NCBI GenBank assembly: GCA_027491845.1
Contig: JAOZGF010000021.1
Span: 1 to 11,796 of the forward strand
From: Thermoproteota archaeon
GTDB lineage: Archaea; Korarchaeota; JAOZGF01
Length of the DNA stretch: 11,796 bases
Direction of reading: 5' to 3'
The notes beneath the pieces were generated by a model. That model ran no database searches and was not told where the DNA came from. It worked only from the letters and a program-made list of their open reading frames with translations. Shown piece after piece: positions 1 through 6,840 of this stretch; position 1 is the first letter of the stretch; each line of letters opens with the position of its first letter. A program made the translations under genes and the position numbers.

Positions 1-7
1 GATTTAT

Positions 8-95
8 GTGGAAACTTTAAAATGCAGGGTTTAAAAAAAGGCTGTTGGAGGCCCTAATAAGGGCAAGGTTTTCTTGGAAAACTGAAAGTTTCCGC
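8..95. other. Multi-branched self-complementary element
   Basis: GGAAACTTT (10-18) is the exact reverse complement of AAAGTTTCC (85-93). Read as plus-strand RNA, a U-G and a G-C pair extend this to 11 pairs (8-18 with 85-95). Two perfect hairpins lie inside: GCCCT-AATA-AGGGC (51-64) and GTTTTC-TTG-GAAAAC (68-82). Together they can form a closed multi-branch fold. It lies 66 or more bases past the stop of the minus-strand DUF169 gene, so it could act in that gene's 3' region. The wobble pair favours a plus-strand transcript instead. No known RNA family was recognised. Confidence 0.4.
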
Positions 96-160
96 TTTAA
101 TCTGTGTCTTGACTGTTAAAAGACGCTGTATATTAGTTTAAGCCTGCTTCCTATGTTCAT

Positions 161-1000
161 TTACCTTGTTTCTTCGTAAAAAACCCTGTATCTTTTTGGC
201 AGGCCTTTCAAAGTATCCGTTTGAATTCCGTGGTACGGGATGGGGTACCTTACACCCTTTGACTTCAGTTCTTTTAGTCCTTGAATTATGGGGTTTAGGG
301 TTTCCGTTGGTAGTGCGAAGACCAGCTCTCCTTCTGGAACGTGCCCGAACCTCAGTTCACCGTAACTAGGCATTGTTAAAGCCGGTTTTTTCATGACCAG
401 ACACCTTGCAATTGAGTCGGAACAGGCTGATTCGCCTGAATAAGTGAAAACAAATTTTTCATAGTTCATCCATTGTAGCGCGCTTAAGATCAAGGAGGCC
501 TGGGCTGGATTCACGTAAATTACTGTTACCGGAGGCTTCGCTTTCACCTTCTGAAGGGGCGCCGTCAACAACGTACTGTTTTCAACATAGGGGGCTCTGT
601 AGATCTCTTTTAGTTTTTTTTCTCCGTCTCCAGGTTTTTTAAACCAGTATTCTCCATATGCTCTGATCAAGCCTTTTGGAAGATCCTTTCTTAAGCCGAA
701 TATATAGCCGCACGTGTAAGCTAGGTCACGCTGGGTTGCTTCAATGCTCCATCCATATATTCTAGACAGCATTAGCATTTGACAGACTCTGAGTACTTTC
801 ACTCTCAACTGTTTGCTGTTGCGCGGCTTTTCAACGTAATCTGCAGCATCGTTCCGTGCTATAAAGAAACCCACACAGTTACCTTTCAGGTTAAGAAGAG
901 CTTGAAGGCTTAAACAAACCTTTTCCAAGTTCAAATAGGAAACACCTTTCCCCAACACTGCTTCAAGGGTATTTTCAGGAAAAACTTTAATTAAAAGCAA
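161..1000 (-). CDS. DUF169 family protein
   Basis: This 279-residue protein matches the layout of the DUF169 family, whose biochemical role I do not know. Visible family features are an N-terminal LEKVCLSLQALLNLKG stretch, the RVCQMLMLSRIYGW and LAYTCGYIFGL segments, and VTVIYVNPAQASLILSALQ (about residues 158-176). Later come an SGESACSDSIARCL block and MPSYGELRFGHVPEGELVFALP, which resemble the usual cysteine, serine-loop and 'E-l-v-f-a-iP' end of the family. The length fits. The start is a TTG (1000-998), because an in-frame TGA lies a few codons upstream and no ATG is available nearby. A TATA-like AGATAATTTA (rc of 1041-1050) gives a plausible short-leader promoter. The gene stands alone. 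Family assignment is fairly sure; the exact start is less so. Confidence 0.75.
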   Translation of the reverse strand: MLLIKVFPENTLEAVLGKGVSYLNLEKVCLSLQALLNLKGNCVGFFIARNDAADYVEKPRNSKQLRVKVLRVCQMLMLSRIYGWSIEATQRDLAYTCGYIFGLRKDLPKGLIRAYGEYWFKKPGDGEKKLKEIYRAPYVENSTLLTAPLQKVKAKPPVTVIYVNPAQASLILSALQWMNYEKFVFTYSGESACSDSIARCLVMKKPALTMPSYGELRFGHVPEGELVFALPTETLNPIIQGLKELKSKGVRYPIPYHGIQTDTLKGLPKRYRVFYEETR

Positions 1001-1213
1001 GGGTATTTGAGGCTGAATTCATGCTTCATGAACGTAGCCTTAAATTATCTTTAGCCCAAGGAAGACTTGGTTAACATGGATTATTATCACGTTTACACGG
1101 AATACTGGACTATGTTGGACTATGAAAACTTTGAAAAGCCTTAAAAAACCTTGAAAAAGTGTGTAATTGGGATTATTGAAGTAAACGTGGTTTGCCAGTG
1201 AAAACATGAGGCA

Positions 1214-2541
1214 TTAAATGTTTAGGCATGCGAGGAATACGCTGACAGGTAGAGCGAGGTTTTCTTTAAACACGTTTTTAGTGAGAAAAATTGTTCTCTT
1301 TAGTTTTCCTGAGCGAAAGCCTTTAATTTCTGGTTTCTCCCTGTATTTAACCTCGAAACCTAGGAGCCTCCTTCGCTCAGGACAACTACGTCAACCTTTC
1401 TCTTGTTTTTCCAGTAAAAGGTTTCGTATTTCCTTGACAGGTGAGATGCAACTACGCTTTCAGCTATTATGCTTTTTTCCCTGGGAGGAACTAAACACCA
1501 AGAGGAAAACGTTTTGTAGAGGAAGGGATCTGTGAAATGTACCTTCTTGTTTTTCGCGGAACTAATGCTGCAAGTGTTTTGGGTCAATGTAGTGTAAAAT
1601 TTTCGCTACAAATAGTTCTTGGAAAAGATGGATGTATTGGTAAACTGTGGTGTGTGATCTTAATTCGAATTCTTTCGCGATATTGTGCCAGCTTACCGGG
1701 GACGGGGCTTTCTCGATTAATGCCTTAACTATTCTCTTGGCGGTTTCAGTGCTTCTCTTAATTTTCATCAGGTCACTTTTAAACCATGATAAGTATGTGT
1801 TTACTGCTTTTACACTGATTCTTCCACGTGTCAAAAAAGATTTGAGGGAAAGAGGAAACCCTCCACATGTTAAGAATTTATCGAAGAGATCGTTAAGCTC
1901 ATCCAGGTAGATTAGGGCTTTAAAGCATTCATTGATTTGGTTTACACTTAAGTTTTTTAGTGCAGGCAGCTTTTTATATAGCTTGGGATCAGCTACCTTG
2001 ATAAATTCCCTGAAAGAAAGGGGGTGAAGGAAAAAGTCCTTTCCGTGCCCCCTTCTACCGGGAAATATTCTACCTCGCCCCTTGCAACCATGCTTAAGGA
2101 ACCTGTTAGGAGGAGCACGTCATTTTTCAGTTTCCCCACATCTATAAGGTACTTAATAGTTCTAAACCATTCCTTGGGAAAGGTTATTTCATCCAAAAAA
2201 ATAGAGCTTTGATCAATTTTCTCCAGCGACCTTAACTTCAAGTAGAAACTGAGAACTTTATCTAGCTCCTTAAAATCAGAGAGCTTGTCACATCTAAAAT
2301 AAAAAACACTTTTCGGCTCCACACCTTTCTCTAAGAGTTTTCTCACGAGTAGCTTGACCAAAGTTGTTTTTCCCACCTGTCTTGAGCCAAACAAGAAGTG
2401 CAGGGCAAAAGGCTTCAACTGAATCTTCTCCATGAGCTCTGGAACCCATTTCACTCTGCTAAGCTCCCAATTCATCAAATCCTCATCCTCGCACAGCTCA
2501 TCCTCCCACCAGGGATTGTTTTCCAAAATTTCTGCTTCCAT
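1214..2541 (-). pseudogene. Frameshifted AAA ATPase with DUF4143 domain (COG1373-like)
   Basis: A full-length relative of the ATPase at 6841-8178 is broken by three single-base indels. The first is a missing base near 2060, where TTCCC-GGTAGAAGG stands against the intact paralogue's TTTCCAGGTAGAAGG. The second is an extra base near 1573, after the codons for YIDPKH. The third is a missing base near 1367, in GG-CTCCTAGGT. With these corrected, the frame reads through with no stop codon for about 443 residues, against 445 in the intact paralogue. It includes NPWW near the N-terminus, Walker A FGSRQVGKTT, Walker B IFLDEIT, FPGRRGHGKDFFLHPLSFRE, TCGGFPLS, a winged-helix-like stretch (SWHNIAKEFELRSH) and DUF4143 residues (SVVASHL, FYWKNKRKVDVVV, GFEVK). 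The absence of nonsense codons suggests recent inactivation, or errors in the assembly. The nuclease-like Asp (KVDVVV) is kept here but not in the intact paralogue. The first 182 residues could still be made as a truncated protein. Confidence 0.9.
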
Positions 2542-2585
2542 GCTTTTAGAATCGCCTCTACAAGCTCTTAGAATCCCCTCTACAA
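2542..2585 (-). repeat. Tandem 22-bp repeat abutting ATPase start (putative operator)
   Basis: Two adjacent 22-base copies (2542-2563 and 2564-2585) match at 20 of 22 positions and end directly at the ATG of the broken ATPase gene. Each contains a dyad, TAGAGGCGATTCTA or TAGAGGGGATTCTA on the minus strand. The dyads centre about 12 and 34 bases before the start, 22 bases apart, or two helical turns. Placement mirrors the paired dyads before the other two ATPase genes. No clear TATA box can be picked here. Confidence 0.7.
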
Positions 2586-2928
2586 GATTTTACGAAAATA
2601 AACCCAAAAATGCATAAGGAACTGTTAAGCCCTCGCTAGTAAACTTAAGAAGTTCGAAAAACTTCCTTTTCCCAAAAATTTTTAGTTTATAACCTTTTAC
2701 TGACGAATATTAGGAAAACTCGACTCAGTGTTGTTATTGTTGCTTCTTAAATCACTTGGTTTGAGCAGTTGATGCCTTAACCTTGTTTAACAGGCTTGTG
2801 GGCTGCCTCCCTAAATTTTTCGGGCTCTTGAGTTGTTGAAGAAATTCTTTTTTTAAATGATTTTTGAATAACCTTTTCCTTCTTTACCTAACGTTTGTCC
2901 TTAATTTTTTGTTGTTAGGGTAATTAGT
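2586..2928 (+). promoter_or_regulatory. Intergenic region with probable promoter of the glycyl radical operon
   Basis: This gap separates the divergent ATPase pseudogene and the lyase gene, and I see no gene in it. TTTTTTTAAATGATTTTT near 2848-2865 holds a TATA-like TTTAAATG, which would start transcription near 2880 and leave a leader of about 45 bases. The lyase ATG has only a weak ribosome-binding candidate (TTAGGGT, about 8 bases upstream). An inverted repeat GAAGTT-CGAAA-AACTTC (2649-2665) followed by T-rich sequence could be a small hairpin of unknown role. Confidence 0.4.
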
Positions 2929-5406
2929 ATGGAAGAATTGGTTTATGTTAGACGGGAAATCAAGGGGCAGCCTTCAACGCCGAGGGTTAAGAAGAGACTT
3001 AAGGAGTTGCTTGAATCAGAGCCTCGTATCGATGTTGAAAGATGCGTGCTCTACACAGAATACGTGAGGAAACACTGGAACGAGCACCCCTACGTTAGGC
3101 AGGGTGGTGCGTTAAAACACGTTCTCTCCAACATGACTCCTGTTATAAGGGAGGACGAATTAATTGTGGGCAGTATTTCCAAGTATGTTCGCGGTGCACA
3201 GCTTTACCCTGAGCAAGAAACAAAGTGGATGGAGGAGGCTTTAAAAGGCGTTGAGAGGGAGGAAGAAAGGTATGTAAAGGGTACTAAAGCCGATTTGAAG
3301 GATAAAGAGAAGACTTTGAGGTTGGGCATCTACAAGTTGAGTGTAGATGATAGAGAGGTTCTTGAGAGAGTTGTGGAGTTCTGGAAGGGCAAAGACTGTA
3401 GGTCTCAGGCTGAAAAACTTCTTTTCCAAGATAAAGACTACTGGATTTTTGATGAATGGCAGAAACAACTTGTTTTTCTCCCCTATATGTTCGATGTCCC
3501 TGAAGGGAGAGTGATAGTTGATTACAAGAAAGTCATTGATGAAGGCTTGGAAAGTATAATCACAAAGTGTAATGAAAAAATCAGGAAGTTACAGCCCATT
3601 GATTCTGAAAAGAAATACGAGAAATATTGCTTTTACAAGGGAGTAATTCTAGCGTTAGAGGGAGTGTTGGCGTTCGCTGAGAACTATGCGAGAGAAGCTG
3701 AAGGTAAAGCGAGAAAAATAAAGGATTTAAAAAGGAGAAAAGAGCTCTTGGAAATCGCAAGGATATGTAGAAGAGTGCCAAGACACAGGTCTGAAAGCTT
3801 CAGGGAAGCTGTGCAATCCTTTTGGTTCATACATTGCTGCCTACACATTGAACTCAACGGAAGAGGAATATCACCTGGGAGGTTTGACCAGTACATGTAT
3901 AGGCCATTCAAGGAGGACTTGAAGAAGGGCAGAATAACAATGGATGAGGCTCTTGAGTTACTGGAGCTCTTGAGAGTAAAGCACTCCGAAATAGTTAGGG
4001 CGCATGCAAAATTCACGGAGTCCTATCTAGGTGGAAGCACTTACCAAAACCTAACGTTGGGAGGCGTTGATGAAAAAGGGAATCCGGCGGACAATGAGCT
4101 GTCTTTGCTTGTTCTCCAGGCAGGGATCAATGTTCAGACGCCTCAACCCACTTTATCGGTTAGATGGAACAAAGAACTAAGCAAGAAGTTTAAGAGGAAA
4201 GTTGTTGAATGCATTAAGGCTGGGGCTGGCTATCCAGCAATATTTAACGATGAATTAGGAGTGAAAAGGCTTATTAGTTTTTGCAGGGCAAGCCTGGAGG
4301 ATGCGAGGGACTGGGCTCCATGCGGATGCGTTGACATGCAGATTTGTGGGAAGAGAATGCCAATGTATGCTATCCCCCACACAAATTTTCCTAAGATCCT
4401 AAACCTCGTGCTGTTTAACGGAGTAAACCCTGTAACCGGTAAAAAATTGATTGAGACAAGCATAAAAGCTGAAAACGCAGATTTCAACCAGATATGGGGA
4501 GAATGGAAAGAGCTTTTGGGCAAAATCTTGGAAAAGGAAGTTAGGTATTGGAACGTGATAATGTCTGTTCATAACGGTATAGGCATAGTTCATCCTCTTT
4601 GCTCAGCTCTTCTCAGCGACTGCATTGAAAAAGCTAGGGGGTGCGCCAGCGGCGGATGCAGGTACAACGATTCAGCATACGTGATAGCCTGTGGAGGAAT
4701 AAACGTGGCGAACAGTTTAGCTGCAATCAAGAAATGTGTTTTTGAGGAGAAAAGCTTCACAATTAAGGAACTTAAAAGGGCGTTGCTAAACGATTTCAAG
4801 GGCTACGAAAACATGAGGAAAGCATTGTTGGAGGCGCCTAAATACGGGAATGATAATGATTACGTTGATCGGCTGGCTGTTGAAATATATAGTGTTTTTG
4901 GCGACATCGCTGGCAAGCTGAGGAACTGGCTCGGCGAGCCTTGGAGGGCAAGCGGATTATCAGTTACTTCGCAGGTTGTTTTAGGGAAAGCAACAATGGC
5001 GACTCCTGACGGAAGAAGGTCTTTCACTCCGTTCGCTGATGGGTCTGTCTCAGCTTTTCCAGGAACAGATTTAAACGGTCCTACAGCACTCATAAGGTCG
5101 TCGGTGAAAGTTAAAGCCGAAAAAATGCAGTCGCTCCTAATGAACATGAAAATAAATCCTTCAGCTATTTACGGCGACGCAGGGACAGATAAGCTGGTTG
5201 GTTTAATAGACGCATTCATTAGGTTAGGAGGCTATCACATCCAGTTCAATATTGTGGATAGCAAAATGCTTCGCGACGCACAAAAACACCCTGAAAATTA
5301 TCAGGACTTAATGGTCAGGGTAGCTGGGTTCACGGCGAGATGGATTGAGCTCGGGCCAAGCGAACAAGAAGAAATAATAAAGAGAACAGAATACATGGAA
5401 CTATAA
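2929..5406 (+). CDS. Glycyl radical enzyme (pyruvate formate-lyase family)
   Basis: At 825 residues this has the normal length of a PFL-like glycyl radical enzyme. The radical site is RVAGFTARW with Gly800, preceded by GGYHIQFNIVDSKMLRDAQKHPENYQDLMV, as in the family. The thiyl-radical cysteine is most likely Cys467 in DWAPCGCVDMQICGKRM. Dehydratases, decarboxylases and lyases of this family usually have GCVE there; this protein has GCVD (Asp469), with an extra Cys465. The PFL Cys-Cys pair is absent, so formate-lyase activity on pyruvate is unlikely. The protein lacks a signal peptide and should be cytoplasmic and oxygen-sensitive. The next gene, 50 bases on, is its activase, so the two form an operon. 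The substrate cannot be assigned; no transporter, microcompartment shell or downstream pathway gene is present to help. Family call is very sure, specificity unknown. Confidence 0.95.
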   Translation: MEELVYVRREIKGQPSTPRVKKRLKELLESEPRIDVERCVLYTEYVRKHWNEHPYVRQGGALKHVLSNMTPVIREDELIVGSISKYVRGAQLYPEQETKWMEEALKGVEREEERYVKGTKADLKDKEKTLRLGIYKLSVDDREVLERVVEFWKGKDCRSQAEKLLFQDKDYWIFDEWQKQLVFLPYMFDVPEGRVIVDYKKVIDEGLESIITKCNEKIRKLQPIDSEKKYEKYCFYKGVILALEGVLAFAENYAREAEGKARKIKDLKRRKELLEIARICRRVPRHRSESFREAVQSFWFIHCCLHIELNGRGISPGRFDQYMYRPFKEDLKKGRITMDEALELLELLRVKHSEIVRAHAKFTESYLGGSTYQNLTLGGVDEKGNPADNELSLLVLQAGINVQTPQPTLSVRWNKELSKKFKRKVVECIKAGAGYPAIFNDELGVKRLISFCRASLEDARDWAPCGCVDMQICGKRMPMYAIPHTNFPKILNLVLFNGVNPVTGKKLIETSIKAENADFNQIWGEWKELLGKILEKEVRYWNVIMSVHNGIGIVHPLCSALLSDCIEKARGCASGGCRYNDSAYVIACGGINVANSLAAIKKCVFEEKSFTIKELKRALLNDFKGYENMRKALLEAPKYGNDNDYVDRLAVEIYSVFGDIAGKLRNWLGEPWRASGLSVTSQVVLGKATMATPDGRRSFTPFADGSVSAFPGTDLNGPTALIRSSVKVKAEKMQSLLMNMKINPSAIYGDAGTDKLVGLIDAFIRLGGYHIQFNIVDSKMLRDAQKHPENYQDLMVRVAGFTARWIELGPSEQEEIIKRTEYMEL

Positions 5407-5456
5407 TGCGCTGTTAAACTTTGTTTACTTGTTAACATACTTGGATAGATGAAGCC

Positions 5457-6377
5457 ATGACACTGGTACTTGAAAAGAGAAGGGGAGTTATTACAACCAT
5501 AAAAACCTTTGCAACACATGACGGCCCCGGCATAAGGACAACTGTTTTTCTGAAAGGATGCCCCCTCCGCTGTGTCTGGTGCAGCAGCCCAGAAACATGG
5601 GTTAAAGAAACAGACATATATTTCAGGCCGCAGAAATGCATGGAATGCGGGAAATGCGTTGAAGCGTGCGCTGAAAAAGCCATGACAATGGTTAAGGAAA
5701 GAAAAATAATAAGGGAAAAATGCAGCCGATGCCTAAAGTGCGTTGACAAGTGTGTTTATAGGGCCCTCGAGAGAGTGGGTGAAACTGTTTCTGCAATGGA
5801 TGTTTTCAGGAGGATTGAGGAAGACGAAGCCTTCTACCTTGAGTCAGGCGGCGGCGCAACCCTGAGCGGAGGGGAACCCCTCTATCAACCTGATTTCGCT
5901 GAAGCCATAGCTGCACTATGCAAGGAAAAAAGCATACATGTGACCCTAGATACTTCAGGTTATGGAGAAACAGGGATTGTTAAAAGGATTTTGAGAAATG
6001 TTGACCTTGTGCTGCTTGACATTAAGCACATGGATTCCTCGGTGCACAGGAAGCTGACAGGTGTCTCAAACGAGCTCATACTGAGGAATGGGGAGGTGAT
6101 GGCTGAGAACTGTGAAGTAATTATTTCTATACCCCTTATCAGCGGCCTAACAGATTCCCAGGAAAACATTGAAAAAACAGTGAGGTACGCTGACTCCATT
6201 AACGTCAGCCACATCGACCTAATACCGCTACACAAACTTGGAGCACATAAATACATGTTATTAGGGATGAAATCTCCATTTGAGAAACTTCAACCTCCTC
6301 CTGAAGCCAGGATAAGGGAAATAGTGGAGTTTCTTCTCTCTTTAGGGATAAAGGTTAGCTTGAACAGGTTGTTTTAA
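5457..6377 (+). CDS. Glycyl radical enzyme activase (radical SAM)
   Basis: This 306-residue protein should cleave S-adenosylmethionine reductively and abstract hydrogen from Gly800 of the partner lyase. The radical-SAM cluster motif is CPLRCVWC (Cys35, Cys39, Cys42) after FATHDGPGIRTTVFLKG. It is followed by SSPE where many activases have NPE. A two-cluster ferredoxin insert follows: CMECGKCVEAC (Cys61, 64, 67, 71) and CSRCLKCVDKC (Cys89, 92, 95, 99), typical of activases for non-PFL glycyl radical enzymes. SGGEPLYQ (137-144) is the SAM-binding GGE motif, and LDTSG and DIKHMD are further family segments. It starts 50 bases after the lyase stop in the same direction and is presumably co-transcribed. 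No strong Shine-Dalgarno sequence is visible at the ATG. The CCTTG-AA-CAAGG palindrome just after the stop (6381-6392) may be part of the 3' end. Confidence 0.95.
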   Translation: MTLVLEKRRGVITTIKTFATHDGPGIRTTVFLKGCPLRCVWCSSPETWVKETDIYFRPQKCMECGKCVEACAEKAMTMVKERKIIREKCSRCLKCVDKCVYRALERVGETVSAMDVFRRIEEDEAFYLESGGGATLSGGEPLYQPDFAEAIAALCKEKSIHVTLDTSGYGETGIVKRILRNVDLVLLDIKHMDSSVHRKLTGVSNELILRNGEVMAENCEVIISIPLISGLTDSQENIEKTVRYADSINVSHIDLIPLHKLGAHKYMLLGMKSPFEKLQPPPEARIREIVEFLLSLGIKVSLNRLF

Positions 6378-6440
6378 CAACCTTGAACAAGGCTCCAAAG
6401 GATTTTAAAGGTTCTTTCAGTTTTGGTGTATGGTTGACAG

Positions 6441-6497
6441 CTCATCCAACTGTTTCAGGGAAGACCAGTGTTAAAAACATTGTCTTCCTTGGATGAG
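6441..6497. other. Interrupted 16-bp palindrome with three-way-junction potential
   Basis: The right arm GTCTTCCTTGGATGAG (6482-6497) is perfectly complementary to CTCATCCAA (6441-6449) plus GGAAGAC (6459-6465). These two parts are separated on the left by nine bases, CTGTTTCAG, which can themselves form a three-pair hairpin. The apical part GTGTT-AAA-AACAT adds a further small stem. The result is a three-way junction in DNA or RNA. It lies 63 bases past the activase stop, so it may be a 3' mRNA structure or terminator-associated hairpin. It may also be a mobile-element remnant. No known RNA family was recognised. Confidence 0.6.
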
Positions 6498-6740
6498 TCT
6501 AACACCTGTACTATGACTTCCCCTAACTTCTCCCCGTCTTGACAACGTCCTCAATGGTGTTTTCACCTTTTACTTTAACGGAGACTGTGTGGTTTAGCCC
6601 GGTCCTAGGGTGATGTGTTCCATTTCTAACAAGGCATTGTAGCCTACGATAGTGCTGTTATGGTTGAAAACTCAGAACAGCCAGGGGAATTAGCAAAAAA
6701 GAATGGTTTCACAGGGGATAATGTTGCACTTGCAGCTTAA
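6470..6740. pseudogene. Possible decayed coding relics, both strands
   Basis: On the plus strand, 6630-6740 reads QGIVAYDSAVMVENSEQPGE and continues to GFTGDNVALAA before a stop, which looks like a real C-terminal piece. No intact frame lies upstream. On the minus strand, from an ATG at 6623, MEHITLGPG, then HTVSVKVKGENTIEDVVKT and GEVIVQVLDSSKEDN can be read only by allowing two single-base shifts. Neither piece was recognised. They overlap in opposite directions, so at most one may be genuine. The rest of 6378-6840 holds only the palindrome and the ATPase promoter. Confidence 0.25.
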
Positions 6741-6788
6741 AGGCTGAGGGAACTTATTGTTTGCTTTTAGATAGCTTTTAAAAGTAAA

Positions 6789-6840
6789 TTGGTATTATAG
6801 TAACAATTTTTTAAATAATGTTTGGTATTAAAGTATCAAT
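6789..6840 (+). promoter_or_regulatory. TATA box flanked by paired operator-like dyads; leaderless ATPase promoter
   Basis: TTGGTATTATAGTAACAAT (6789-6807) and TTGGTATTAAAGTATCAAT (6822-6840) agree at 17 of 19 bases. Each is an imperfect palindrome (TTGGTAT facing GTATCAA or GTAACAA). They lie 33 bases apart, about three helical turns, and the second ends at the base before the ATG. Between them is TTTAAATA (6810-6817), placed about 28 bases before the ATG, so the transcript probably begins at or very near the start codon. A protein on these sites would block TBP/TFB access or initiation, which suggests repression. Self-repression by the encoded ATPase is inference. Confidence 0.75.

Noticed and set aside
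1076..1144. 22-residue tyrosine-rich ORF MDYYHVYTEYWTMLDYENFE... containing a 10-bp repeat
   Set aside because: Too short, with no promoter or ribosome-binding site visible; the composition partly reflects the TGGACTATG repeat.
1218..1910. Plus-strand open frames opposite the broken ATPase
   Set aside because: They are antisense to conserved ATPase and DUF4143 motifs and have no protein-family features.
6482..6510. GGATGAGTC resembling part of a hammerhead ribozyme core
   Set aside because: The CUGAUGA and GAAA core elements are missing.
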